Part shown: one piece after another, positions 24,834 through 33,933 of the stretch
Numbering within the stretch: the first letter of the stretch is position 1
How the letters are laid out: the number at the start of each line of letters is the position of its first letter
From: Streptomyces syringium
GTDB taxonomy: Bacteria; Actinomycetota; Actinomycetes; Streptomycetales; Streptomycetaceae
Length of the DNA stretch: 64,000 bases
Reading direction: 5' to 3'
Assembly (NCBI RefSeq): GCF_017876625.1
Contig: NZ_JAGIOH010000001.1
Coordinates: 6,469,501-6,533,500, forward strand
The notes under the pieces: model-generated
What the model was told of the DNA's origin: nothing
Databases searched by the model: none
Seen by the model: the letters and a program-made list of their open reading frames with translations, nothing else
Position numbers and translations under genes: made by a program

Positions 24834-25897
24834 ACGCCCAGGCCGTACCCACCGCCCGTGCCCCCCGGCCGCGCCACGTCGGAGCCCTGGCCCGCCAACG
24901 GCGCCGCACCGCCCTGCTCACCGTGGCCGTCCTCGCCCTGCTCGTCGTGCTGCTCGCCCTCGGCCTCAGCACCGGCGAGGTGCCCGTGGCACCCCTGGAC
25001 GCGCTGCGCGCCCTGGCCGGCTTCGGGGACGCCGGCGAGGTGATGCTCGTACAGGACCTGCGCGCGCCCCGCGTGCTCGCCGCCGTCGTGGCCGGCGCCG
25101 GGCTCGCCGTGGCCGGCTCGATGATGCAGCGCGTCGCCCGCAACCCGCTGGCCGCCCCGGACGTGATCGGGGTGACCGGTGGCGCGTCGCTGGGCGCCGT
25201 GGCGGTCATCGCCTCGGGCGTCTCGGCCACCTGGACCCCGCTCGCCGCGCTCGGCGGCGGACTGCTGGCGGCGGTACTGCTCGCGGCGCTGGCCTGGCGC
25301 GGCGGCGTCACCGTGACCCGGCTGGTCCTGGTCGGTCTCGCCGTCCAGTCGGGCCTGGCCGCGGCCGTGAACCTCTTCATCGTGCGGTTCCCCGCCGAAC
25401 TGGCCTCCTCCGCGCTGCAGTGGACCACCGGCTCGGTCTACGGGCGCAACTGGACCGAGGTGAACATCGGCGGCTCCCTGGTGCTGGCCGGAATCGCGCT
25501 CGCGCTTCTCGGCCACCGGCGGCTCGCCGTGCTCGACCTCGGCGACGAGCCCGCCGGCGCCCTGGGCCTCGCGCCGAACGCCGCCCGGCTCCAACTGCTG
25601 CTGGCCGCCGTCGTCCTGGCCTCGGTCGCCGCCGCCCTCACCGGACCGGTCGGCTTCGTGGCCCTGGCCGTACCGCACATCGTGCGGTTCCTGGCCGGTC
25701 CGCCCACCCTGGGCACGCTCGGGCTGACCGCGCTGTGCGGCGCCGCCCTGCTGCTGGGTGCCGATCTGGTCGTCCTGCATCTGCTGCCCGTGCACGGGTT
25801 GCCCGTCGGCGTCGTCACCGCGACGCTCGGAGCACCGTGGCTCCTCGTACTGATGATGCGTCAAATGAAGCCGAACGCTGGGAGTGCCGCCCGATGA
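24830..25897 (+). CDS. siderophore ABC transporter permease (FecCD family), second subunit
   Basis: The partner permease (355 residues) shows the same signatures: DLRAPRVLAAVVAGAGLAVA, RNPLAAPDVIGVTGGASLGA and GPVGFVALAVPHIVRFLAG. The N-terminus has an Arg-rich cytoplasmic stretch before the first helix. Separate, adjacent, overlapping genes for two permeases are the rule in this family. The stop overlaps the ATPase start (ATGA). Confidence 0.95.
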   Translation: MNAQAVPTARAPRPRHVGALARQRRRTALLTVAVLALLVVLLALGLSTGEVPVAPLDALRALAGFGDAGEVMLVQDLRAPRVLAAVVAGAGLAVAGSMMQRVARNPLAAPDVIGVTGGASLGAVAVIASGVSATWTPLAALGGGLLAAVLLAALAWRGGVTVTRLVLVGLAVQSGLAAAVNLFIVRFPAELASSALQWTTGSVYGRNWTEVNIGGSLVLAGIALALLGHRRLAVLDLGDEPAGALGLAPNAARLQLLLAAVVLASVAAALTGPVGFVALAVPHIVRFLAGPPTLGTLGLTALCGAALLLGADLVVLHLLPVHGLPVGVVTATLGAPWLLVLMMRQMKPNAGSAAR

Positions 25898-26721
25898 GCA
25901 CGACGTCGACCGCCAACGAACTCAGCACCCATGGCCTCAAGCTGGGCTACGGCGCGAACATCATCGTCGACGGAGTGGACCTCACCCTCCCCGGCGGCGC
26001 CGTCACGGCCGTGGTCGGCCCCAACGCCTGCGGCAAGTCCACCCTGCTGCGCGGCATGGCCCGGCTGCTGGCCCCCGCCGCCGGCACCGTCACCCTCGAC
26101 GGCTCCGACATCCACCGGATGCCCGCCCGCGCGCTGGCCCGCCGCATGGGGCTGCTGCCGCAGCAGGCCATCGCCCCCGAGGGCGTCACCGTCGAGGCGC
26201 TCGTCCGGCTGGGCCGCTACCCGCACCAGCGGATGCTCACCCCCTGGTCCAAGGCCGACCAGACGGCCGTCGAAGAGGCCCTGGAGCGCACGGGCACCAC
26301 CGTGCTCCGGGACAGGTCCGTCGACGAACTCTCCGGCGGGCAGCGGCAGCGCGCCTGGATCGCCCTCGCCCTCGCCCAGGACACCCCGTTGCTGCTCCTC
26401 GACGAGCCCACCACCTTCCTCGACCTGCGCCACCAGCTCGATGTGCTCGACCTGGTCGAGGAGTTGAACACCGAGGCCGGGCGGACCGTCGTGATGGTCC
26501 TGCACGACCTCGGCCAGGCCGCCCGCTACGCCGACCACCTGGTCGTCATGTGCGACGGGCGGCCGGCGGCGGCCGGTCCGCCGGCCGAGGTGCTGACGGC
26601 CGAACTCGTCGAAGAAGTCTTCCAGGTGGAGTGCCGGGTCGTCCCCGACCCCGAGACGGGCACCCCCCTGGTCGTGCCGCGCGCCCGCTCCGGCAGGCGC
26701 GCCGTCCCCGCGGCTCCCTGA
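25894..26721 (+). CDS. siderophore ABC transporter ATP-binding protein
   Basis: The 275-residue ATPase contains Walker A GPNACGKST, Q-loop LLPQQAIAPEGVT, ABC signature LSGGQRQR, Walker B LLLLDEPTTFLDL and the switch His in MVLHDLGQAARYAD, the pattern of FecE/FhuC proteins. It energises import by the two permeases. The Cys in the Walker A (GPNACGKST) is common in this subfamily. A 48-base gap separates it from the binding-protein gene, so the order permease-permease-ATPase-binding protein is kept in one run. Confidence 0.96.
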   Translation: MSTTSTANELSTHGLKLGYGANIIVDGVDLTLPGGAVTAVVGPNACGKSTLLRGMARLLAPAAGTVTLDGSDIHRMPARALARRMGLLPQQAIAPEGVTVEALVRLGRYPHQRMLTPWSKADQTAVEEALERTGTTVLRDRSVDELSGGQRQRAWIALALAQDTPLLLLDEPTTFLDLRHQLDVLDLVEELNTEAGRTVVMVLHDLGQAARYADHLVVMCDGRPAAAGPPAEVLTAELVEEVFQVECRVVPDPETGTPLVVPRARSGRRAVPAAP

Positions 26722-26769
26722 GCCGGCTCCCCCCACCCCCTCTCCCCACCGCTCAAGACAGGAATCACC

Positions 26770-27771
26770 GTGACCTCGATCTCCTCCGCCGTCCGGAGAG
26801 CACGCAGCGTGCTCGCGATGCTGCTCGCCGTGATCATCGGCACCGCGGCCCTCGCCGCCTGCGGCAGTGACGACAAGAAGCAGGACGCGGGCAAGAGCGG
26901 CGGCGACGCCGGCTTCCCGCGCACGATCACCCACGCCATGGGCAAGGCCGAGATCAAGGCCAAGCCCAAGCGGGTCGTCGTCCTCGACACCGGTGAACTC
27001 GACGACGTCACGATGCTCGGCATCACCCCGGTCGGGGCGGTCTCCCCGCACATGAAGACCGAGGGCGGCTTCCCCCAGTACCTCTCCGGCAAGATCGAGG
27101 GCACCAAGGACGTGGGCCCCATGGCGGAGCCCAACATCGAGCGCATCATGTCGCTCAAGCCCGACCTGATCCTGTCCTCCAAGGTCCGCCACGCCAAGGC
27201 CTACGACAAGCTCAAGGGCATCGCCCCGACCGTCTTCACCGAGACGACCGGTGCCCCCTGGAAGGAGAACCTGAAGGTCCACGCCGAGGCGCTCGGCCTG
27301 GAGAAGGAGGCGCAGACGGCCATGGCCGCGTACGAGAAGCGCGCCAAGGCCCTCGGTGAGGCGATCAAGAAGAAGAACGACGGCAAGATGCCGACCGCGT
27401 CCGTCGTCCGCTTCGTCGCCGGCCCCACCCGCCTCTACCAGAAGGCGTCCTTCAGCGGCATCGTCCTCTCCGACATCGGCCTGCGCCGCCCCGAGTCCCA
27501 GGACGTGGACAAGCCGATGCTCGAGGTCTCCCCGGAGCAGATCGACAAGGCCGACGCGGACCTGATGTTCGTCACCGTCGCCGACGACCCGAAGAAGACC
27601 CAGCAGGGTGCCGTCCAGGACAACCCGCTGTGGAAGGGCCTCGGCGCCGTCAAGAACGACAAGGTCTTCCAGGTGCCGGACGAGACGTGGATGTCCGGCA
27701 TCGGCATCCAGGCCGCCCACCGCGTCCTGGACGACATCGCCAAGGCCGCCGGCGTCGAGGCCCCCAAGTAG
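26770..27771 (+). CDS. iron-siderophore substrate-binding lipoprotein
   Basis: A class III (helical-backbone) binding protein of 333 residues. The N-terminus has a signal peptide ending in lipobox LAAC, so the mature protein is anchored by lipid at Cys31 on the outer face of the membrane, followed by a charged Gly/Lys/Asp linker. KRVVVLDTGELDDVTMLGI, NIERIMSLKPDLILSS and the C-terminal WMSGIGIQAAHRVLDDIAK are typical of FecB/FhuD-like proteins. GTG is preceded by AGGA. It hands the ferric complex to the permeases encoded upstream. Confidence 0.95.
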   Translation: MTSISSAVRRARSVLAMLLAVIIGTAALAACGSDDKKQDAGKSGGDAGFPRTITHAMGKAEIKAKPKRVVVLDTGELDDVTMLGITPVGAVSPHMKTEGGFPQYLSGKIEGTKDVGPMAEPNIERIMSLKPDLILSSKVRHAKAYDKLKGIAPTVFTETTGAPWKENLKVHAEALGLEKEAQTAMAAYEKRAKALGEAIKKKNDGKMPTASVVRFVAGPTRLYQKASFSGIVLSDIGLRRPESQDVDKPMLEVSPEQIDKADADLMFVTVADDPKKTQQGAVQDNPLWKGLGAVKNDKVFQVPDETWMSGIGIQAAHRVLDDIAKAAGVEAPK

Positions 27772-27780
27772 CCCTCGCCC

Positions 27781-27818
27781 GCCAGTCGTAGAACACCCTG
27801 CCAGTCGTGGAACACCTC
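27781..27818 (+). repeat. 19-bp direct repeat, two copies
   Basis: GCCAGTCGTAGAACACCCT and GCCAGTCGTGGAACACCTC lie in tandem (17 of 19 identical) in the 158-base gap between the binding-protein and ATP-grasp genes. No hairpin or iron box is seen in the gap, so read-through from upstream is likely. Confidence 0.7.
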
Positions 27819-27929
27819 GCTTCCGCCGGGCCGCGCGTGTGCGGTGCGGCCCGGCGGAGGCCCCTCGGCGTGCTCCCCTGCGCCGAGTCCTGCCCGAAAT
27901 CAACGCCCTTGTCCCGAAAGGCGCCTGCC

Positions 27930-29153
27930 GTGCGGCTTCATCTGCTCGCGCTCAACCCGACCGACTCCGTCACCGAGGGCTTCCTGCCCGCGGCCGCCCG
28001 GCTCGGCCTGGCCGTCACCCTCCTCACGGACCAGCCCGCGGCGCACCGGCAGGCGTACGAGCGGTATGCGGCCGACGGCGGCGACAAGCTGCCCGAACTC
28101 GACATCGTGGAATGCGACGTACGGGACTTCCGCGAGGTCATAGCCCGGATCTCGGCCCTCGGCCGCCCCGACGCGGTGTTCACCAACAGCGACCACCTCC
28201 AGACCCAGGCCGCCCTCGCCGCCGACTACTTCGCCCTGCCCGGCAAGGACTGGCGCGCCGCGCTGCGTACCAAGAACAAGGCACAGCTGCGCCGCGCCCT
28301 CGCCGAGGCCGGTGTCGACACCGTCTGGTCCGCCGAGCTGGGGCCCGCCGAGGACCCCGAGGCCGCCGGCGGGCTCGACGCCCCCTTCCCGTGCGTGGTC
28401 AAGCCGCGCGAGGGCGTGGCCAGCGAGGACGTGGTGCTCGCCGCGGACGCGGCCTCTCTCGTGGCCCGCTGCCGGGAGATCCGCGAACGACGCCCCGGCG
28501 TGGCGCTCGTCATCGAGGAGTACCTGGACGGGCAGCTGTACACCCTGGAGACCCTCGGTGACGGGCACACCCTGCACGCCATCAGCGCCTTCCGCACGGA
28601 GCTGTCGCCGCTGCCGTACTTCATCGAGGAGCGGCTGGACCTGCTGCCCGCCCCGCCGCAGCCGCACAGCGACCTGGTCCTCGAACAACTCCGCGCGCTC
28701 GGCGTCGGGTTCGGCGCCTGCCACACCGAGTACGTCGCACAGGGCGACCGCGCCCGGCTGATCGAGGTCAACTACCGCGCCATCGGCGACCAGTGCGACC
28801 TCACCCTCGCCCACCTGCTGGACATCCCGCTCTTCGAGCACATCCTGCGCACCCACCTCGGTGAGCGGCTGCCCCTCGACCTCGGGGCGCGCACGGACGG
28901 CCGGGCCCGAATGGAGTACATCTGCGCCCAGCGCGGCGGCACGCTCACCTCCGCACCCCCGGCGAGCGACACCGAGCGCGACGGCGTACGGCTGGTCTAC
29001 CGCCCGCTGCGCGAGGAAGGCGAAAAACACCCGCTCCACCGCACCAACCGCGACTACATCGGAGTGCTGCGGGCGACCGGCACCGACCAGGAGCGGATCG
29101 ACCGGGCCGTCGAGGAATTCCTGACCGAGCGGAGCTGGGAGATCGTCTCGTGA
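27930..29153 (+). CDS. ATP-grasp ligase of NIS siderophore pathway (PvsA-like)
   Basis: An ATP-grasp carboxylate-amine ligase of 407 residues. DAVFTNSDHLQTQAALAADY precedes the central ATP-grasp domain with FPCVVKPREGVASEDVVLA (nucleotide lysine), VIEEYLDGQLYTLE and the Mg-binding end IEVNYRAIGDQCDLTL. GTG at 27930 has AAAGG eight bases upstream; the frame stays open further up but without a site. The stop overlaps the next gene (GTGA). In the vibrioferrin operon the first gene, pvsA, is an ATP-grasp enzyme that adds alanine to the intermediate; the same role is inferred from order alone. Confidence 0.88.
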   Translation: MRLHLLALNPTDSVTEGFLPAAARLGLAVTLLTDQPAAHRQAYERYAADGGDKLPELDIVECDVRDFREVIARISALGRPDAVFTNSDHLQTQAALAADYFALPGKDWRAALRTKNKAQLRRALAEAGVDTVWSAELGPAEDPEAAGGLDAPFPCVVKPREGVASEDVVLAADAASLVARCREIRERRPGVALVIEEYLDGQLYTLETLGDGHTLHAISAFRTELSPLPYFIEERLDLLPAPPQPHSDLVLEQLRALGVGFGACHTEYVAQGDRARLIEVNYRAIGDQCDLTLAHLLDIPLFEHILRTHLGERLPLDLGARTDGRARMEYICAQRGGTLTSAPPASDTERDGVRLVYRPLREEGEKHPLHRTNRDYIGVLRATGTDQERIDRAVEEFLTERSWEIVS

Positions 29154-30886
29154 CCCGCGGCGGAACCGACCCCGTGGAGGACGAACTCCTCGGGCGGATA
29201 CTCAGCACGCTGCTCCGTGAGGACACCTACGCGCTGCGCAGCCGCGCGCACACCGAGCGGCGCCCGGACGGCGACTGGCTCCGGCTCCACGTCGCGGACC
29301 AATCGCTGCTGCTGCCGGTGGGACCCGAAGGCTTCCAGTGCGAAGTACGCGCCCGTGAACCGCTGCTGGAGACCCCCGACGGCATCCTCACCGGGCTCGG
29401 CCCGGTGCTCACCCGGCTGCGTGCCGCCGCCCCCGCCGAGGACCGGGACGGGTTCGACCGCTTCCTCGCCGAATGCGACGAGGCACTGGCCGCGACCCGG
29501 CTGCACGGCCGGGTCCGCGACGGCGTCGTGGAGCGGCTGGCCGGCCGGCACGGACGCGGCACCGACCGGTGGACGGGCCCGCGCGGTGCCCTCGCGTACG
29601 ACACCCTCGCCGCCTTCCGCGACCACCCCGTCTACCCCACCGGCCGGGCCCGCTCGGGTCTCACCGAGGACGAAATCCGCGCCTACGCCCCCGAGTTCCA
29701 TCCCACGTTCGCCCTGCGCTGGCTCGCGCTGCCGCAGGAAGCCGTACGCGGCGAACGGGCGGCCCTGCCGCACTGGTGGCCCACCCCCGGGGCCCTCGGC
29801 CTGACCGGCCTCGACGACACCCACCTCGCCCTGCCCGTCCACCCCCTCACCGTGGGCGACCCGCTCGCCGAAGCACTCGAGGCCGCGGGCCTCGAAGACT
29901 CCGCACACCTCGCGCCCCGGCCCTGGCTGGAGGTGACGCCGACGCTGTCGATGCGCACCGTCGCCGTGACCGGCGACCTGGACGTCCACCTCAAGCTGCC
30001 GCTCGCCACCGCCACCCTGGGGCTGCGCAACCGGCGGACCATCAAGCCCGGCACCCTCGTCGACGGCGAGGTCGGACAGCGGCTCCTCGAAGAGATCATC
30101 GCAGTGGAGCCGCGCTTCGCGGGCGTCGTGCTCCTCGCCGACGAGCGCACCCACCTCGCCACCGACCACGAGCTCCTCGCGACCCTCGTACGGCGCTACC
30201 CGGCCGGGCTCCAGGACGCGCACGTCGTACCCGTCGCCGCGCTGCTCGCCCGCACCCCCGACGGCACGCTCGTCGCCGACGCGCTCGCCGATCACTACTA
30301 CGGCGGCTCGCTGCCCGCCCTCCTCGACGCCTACCTCACCCTGCTTCTCGACTGGCACACCACCCTCTTCTCCTACGGCATCGCCCTGGAGTCCCACCAG
30401 CAGAACACCTCGGTCGTGCTGGACGAGACCGACGCGGGACCCCGGATGCGCCTGCTGCTCAAGGACAACGACGGCCCGCGCGTGCACTCCGTCCGGCTCG
30501 CCGGACGGCTCGGTGGCGAGGCCGCCGACCTCCTCGGCTTCGACGACCGGCGGATCCTGGTGGGCGGCGACGGCCCCGTCGCGGACGTGTTCGCGACCAT
30601 CACCGTGCACCTGTGCGCGGGCGCCCTCGCCTTCGAGCTGGCCCGCACCGGCCGCGCCCCGCTGGGCACCCTCCTCGGGCAGCTCCGCGACCGGCTCACC
30701 GAAGCCGTGGACAAGCTCGCGCCCGGACCCGCGGCCGTGCTGCGCGCCCGCGTCCTCGACGCCGACCGGCTGCCGGTCAAGGCCATGATCACCGCCGGCA
30801 CGCTGCTCACCAAGGAGCGCTCCGGCGCCGCCGACATCAACAAGCACTACGTCGACGGCCCCAACTACCTGCGCGGGGAGGCGTGA
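29150..30886 (+). CDS. NIS siderophore synthetase, IucA/IucC family (first; PvsB-like)
   Basis: NRPS-independent synthetases adenylate a carboxylate such as citrate or 2-oxoglutarate and condense it with an amine or alcohol. HPVYPTGRARSGLT and FHPTFALRWLALP (about 165-205) form the substrate pocket, SMRTVAVTGDLDVHLKLPLA with LGLRNRRTIKP the ATP pocket, and SYGIALESHQQNTSVVLD and LLLKDNDGPRV the metal and catalytic region. The length of 578 is standard. It starts with GTG overlapping the previous stop. Its position between an ATP-grasp gene and an MFS gene equals pvsB, which couples 2-oxoglutarate in vibrioferrin; substrate identity is not proven here. Confidence 0.93.
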   Translation: MTRGGTDPVEDELLGRILSTLLREDTYALRSRAHTERRPDGDWLRLHVADQSLLLPVGPEGFQCEVRAREPLLETPDGILTGLGPVLTRLRAAAPAEDRDGFDRFLAECDEALAATRLHGRVRDGVVERLAGRHGRGTDRWTGPRGALAYDTLAAFRDHPVYPTGRARSGLTEDEIRAYAPEFHPTFALRWLALPQEAVRGERAALPHWWPTPGALGLTGLDDTHLALPVHPLTVGDPLAEALEAAGLEDSAHLAPRPWLEVTPTLSMRTVAVTGDLDVHLKLPLATATLGLRNRRTIKPGTLVDGEVGQRLLEEIIAVEPRFAGVVLLADERTHLATDHELLATLVRRYPAGLQDAHVVPVAALLARTPDGTLVADALADHYYGGSLPALLDAYLTLLLDWHTTLFSYGIALESHQQNTSVVLDETDAGPRMRLLLKDNDGPRVHSVRLAGRLGGEAADLLGFDDRRILVGGDGPVADVFATITVHLCAGALAFELARTGRAPLGTLLGQLRDRLTEAVDKLAPGPAAVLRARVLDADRLPVKAMITAGTLLTKERSGAADINKHYVDGPNYLRGEA

Positions 30887-32145
30887 TGCCGACGACCGTG
30901 CAGGAGAGCCCCGCGAAGGCCGCACCGCCCGCCCTGAGCACCCGCCACGTCCACGCCGTCGCCGCCTGCTACTTCGTCGCCTCCTTCGCCGCCCTCGGCC
31001 TGCCGCCCTACCTCACGCGGATCCTGCCGGAGCTCGGCGACAGCGAGGCCAAATGGGCCGGGCTGCTCTACATCGTGCCGACCGTCTTCGGCGCGATCGG
31101 CGCGCCCCTGTGGGGGCGGCTCGCCGACAAGTACGGCAGGAAGAGACTGCTCCTGCGGGCCCAGCTCGGCCTCGCGGTCTCCTTCCTGTTCGCGGGCTGG
31201 GCCGAGAGCCTGCCCGCCTTCACCGCCGCCCTCGTCCTGCAGGGCATACTCGGCGGTACCTTCGCCGCCTCCAACGGCTATCTCGCCGCCGCCCTCGACG
31301 GCCGGCAACTCTCCTGGGCGCTCACCCTGATGCAGGGCAGCGCACGGCTCGCGCTCGTGGCGGCACCCATCCTGGTGGGCACACTCTCTCCATGGGTGTC
31401 ACCGCACCGCCAGTACGCGTTGCTCGCCGTCCTGCCGCTGGCCGCCGCCGTCATGCTCGCCGCGCTCCCCGAACCGGTGCGCGCGGACGAGGCGGCAGCC
31501 GAGGGCAGCGAGCCCGACAACACCGGTCCGAACGACGACGCGAACGGCGCCCCCCATGGCGCCGAGGCGCCTCGACAGGCGCCGGCCCCCACCTCGCTGC
31601 GCACCCTCTACCTCCTCGAATTCTCCTTCGTCCTCGCCACCGTTGTCTCCTACCCCTATCTGATCGACCTGGTGGAGAAGCGGCTGCCGGGACTCGGCTC
31701 CGCCGCGAGCGGGGTGCTCTTCGCCCTCCCGCACGTGTGCTACCTCCTGCTCGCCCGGCCCGTGCACACGGCCGTCGCGCACCGCCCGCGCCTCGGCGCC
31801 GCCGCCGGATTCGGCTGTGTGGCCGTCGCCCTGGCCGGGCACTGGGGAGCCGAGTCCCCCGCCTCCTTCGTGGTGCTGCGGCTGGTCCTGGGAGCCGGGA
31901 TGACGCTGGGCCTGGTGAGCCTGTCCGCCCTCGCCGCCGACGCCTGCCGCGGCCGCAGACCGGGCCGGATGTTCGGCTCCCTGGAATTCATATCCAAGGC
32001 CGGGGCCGTCGCCGCCGGAGCGGTAGCCGCCGCCTCCAACGGCGTATGGGGCCCGGCCGCCCCCGTCGTCGCCGGATCCGCCGTCGCAGCCCTGACGGTG
32101 CTCGCCAGCACCCCCACTCTCCTCCGCACCCGCTGGAGTCGCTGA
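30886..32145 (+). CDS. MFS transporter, probable siderophore exporter (PvsC-like)
   Basis: A 12-helix major facilitator of 419 residues. PLWGRLADKYGRKRLLLRAQ is the conserved loop 2-3 motif, and a hydrophilic central loop rich in Glu, Asp and Pro (about 205-235) separates the halves. ATG at 30886 is chosen because GGGGAGG lies four bases upstream; it overlaps the previous stop by one base (TGATG). Its place inside the synthetase genes marks it as the exporter of the finished siderophore. Confidence 0.92.
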   Translation: MPTTVQESPAKAAPPALSTRHVHAVAACYFVASFAALGLPPYLTRILPELGDSEAKWAGLLYIVPTVFGAIGAPLWGRLADKYGRKRLLLRAQLGLAVSFLFAGWAESLPAFTAALVLQGILGGTFAASNGYLAAALDGRQLSWALTLMQGSARLALVAAPILVGTLSPWVSPHRQYALLAVLPLAAAVMLAALPEPVRADEAAAEGSEPDNTGPNDDANGAPHGAEAPRQAPAPTSLRTLYLLEFSFVLATVVSYPYLIDLVEKRLPGLGSAASGVLFALPHVCYLLLARPVHTAVAHRPRLGAAAGFGCVAVALAGHWGAESPASFVVLRLVLGAGMTLGLVSLSALAADACRGRRPGRMFGSLEFISKAGAVAAGAVAAASNGVWGPAAPVVAGSAVAALTVLASTPTLLRTRWSR

Positions 32146-33933
32146 ATGTCCTCCGCGTCCCTTCCCGTCTCTCCGCCTCTCTCGTCCCCCCTCTCCGCTG
32201 CCGTTCCGCCGTCCACGGCACTCGCGGGCCGGGCCGACGCCGACCACGTCGTCGCCCACACCCTGCTGAACTGCCTGCTCCGCGAGGTCTCCGGCCCCGA
32301 GCACCAGACCGCCGTCAGCGACGGGCACCTGCTGCTGCGACTGCCCCGCTGCGGCGTGCTGCTGCGCGTCGCACTGCGCCGTGCCTCCCTGATCGGCGCC
32401 CACCGCTTCGCCGGATCCGTCAGCGAACAGCGCCCCGAGGGCTGGGCCGAGCTGTCCTGGCAGACCCTCGCCGAGTACATCCACCGCGAACTGCACCTGC
32501 GCACCGGCGTCCGCAACGAGGAGTTCCTCACCCAGGTCGCCTCCAGCCACGAGGGGGTGAGCGCCGCCCTGGCCGCCGCCCGGCGTCAGACCGCGACACC
32601 CGACCCATCGGGCGCGGGCCGTGCGGACGCCTACATGGACTCCGAACAGTCCCTCCTCTTCGGCCACCGCTTCCACCCCACCCCCAAGGCCCGCACCGGG
32701 GCCCTCGCGGACTGGGGCCGCTACGCACCCGAGACCCGCGCCCGGTTCCCGCTCCGCCACCTGGCCGTACGCGAGGAATTCCTGCGCCAGGAGACCGCGA
32801 CCCCCGGGGCACTCGCCGCCCTCGACCGCCAGGGCACCGTCCCCGACGGCTACCGGCTGCTGCCCGCGCACCCCTGGCAGTACGCCATGCTCCGCGACCA
32901 CCCCGCCCTGGTGGCCGCCATCGACCGGGGCGACGTCCTCGACCTCGGGCCGCGCGGCGCCGACTTCGAGCCGACCGCCTCCGTGCGGACGCTCTACGAC
33001 GGCCGGGACTTCCTCAAGTTCAGCCTCAACGTCCGCATCACCAACTGCCTCCGCAAGAACGCCGAGTACGAGCTGACCGGCGCCGTCGCCCTGACCCGGC
33101 TGCTGGAGCCCGTCGCCGCCGACCTGGCCGCCCGCTTCCCCGGCACCGACCTGCTGCGCGAGCCCGCCTACCGCACCCTCGACCTCGGCAGCCGCGAACT
33201 GGCCGAAGGTTTCGGCGTCATCGTCCGCGAGGGCCTCGACGCCCGGCTCGCCCCCGGCGTCACCGGGCTGCTCGCCGCCGCCGTCGCCGACGAGTACCCC
33301 ACCGGCGGCGCGCAGCTCGCCCGCCTGCTGGCCGGGGCCGGCCCGGCGGAGGCGCTCGCCTGGTGGGACGCCTACCTCGGCCTGCTCGTCCCGCCCGTGC
33401 TGGCCGCCTACTTCGACCACGGCGTCGTTCTCGAACCGCACCTGCAGAACGTCGTCCTCGGTGTCGACGCCGACGGTGCCCCCCGGCAGGTCCTCTTCCG
33501 CGACCTGGAGGGCACCAAGCTGCTCCCTGAGCAGCACGCCACCGCCCTCGCCGCCCTCGCCGAGGACGTGGCCCGCCCCATGACGTACGACCGGGAGCGC
33601 GGCTGGGACCGGGTCGTCTACTGCCTGCTGGTCAACCACCTCGCCGAGATGCTCGCCGCCCTCGCCGACCGGCACCCGCGCCTGGAGCCGGAACTGTGGC
33701 GTGCCGTGCGCGGGGTGCTGGCCGGGTGCGCCGCGGCCCACGGCAACCCGCCCCTCCTGCGCGCCCTGATCGCCGGCGTACCGCTGCCCGCCAAGGCCAA
33801 TCTGCTGACCCGCTGGGAGCGCAAGGCCGACCGGGACGCCGGCTATGTGCGCATCGCCTCACCCCTGGTGCCGGACCTGCTGTCCGCGACGTCGGGGGCC
33901 GCCCGCACCGAACCCTGGAGCACCACACCGTGA
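32146..33933 (+). CDS. NIS siderophore synthetase, IucA/IucC family (second; PvsD-like)
   Basis: The second synthetase (595 residues) has LLFGHRFHPTPKARTG, LLPAHPWQYAML, PTASVRTLYDGRDFLKFSLN with RITNCLRKNAEYEL, GVVLEPHLQNVVLG and LFRDLEGTKLL, all standard IucA/IucC blocks; the HPTPK..G and Arg/Lys residues bind ATP and carboxylate. It differs clearly from the first synthetase, suggesting a different condensation. Its ATG directly follows the MFS stop. By position it equals pvsD, which joins citrate to serine in vibrioferrin. A Ser/Pro-rich N-terminus of about 25 residues is unusual. Confidence 0.93.
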   Translation: MSSASLPVSPPLSSPLSAAVPPSTALAGRADADHVVAHTLLNCLLREVSGPEHQTAVSDGHLLLRLPRCGVLLRVALRRASLIGAHRFAGSVSEQRPEGWAELSWQTLAEYIHRELHLRTGVRNEEFLTQVASSHEGVSAALAAARRQTATPDPSGAGRADAYMDSEQSLLFGHRFHPTPKARTGALADWGRYAPETRARFPLRHLAVREEFLRQETATPGALAALDRQGTVPDGYRLLPAHPWQYAMLRDHPALVAAIDRGDVLDLGPRGADFEPTASVRTLYDGRDFLKFSLNVRITNCLRKNAEYELTGAVALTRLLEPVAADLAARFPGTDLLREPAYRTLDLGSRELAEGFGVIVREGLDARLAPGVTGLLAAAVADEYPTGGAQLARLLAGAGPAEALAWWDAYLGLLVPPVLAAYFDHGVVLEPHLQNVVLGVDADGAPRQVLFRDLEGTKLLPEQHATALAALAEDVARPMTYDRERGWDRVVYCLLVNHLAEMLAALADRHPRLEPELWRAVRGVLAGCAAAHGNPPLLRALIAGVPLPAKANLLTRWERKADRDAGYVRIASPLVPDLLSATSGAARTEPWSTTP

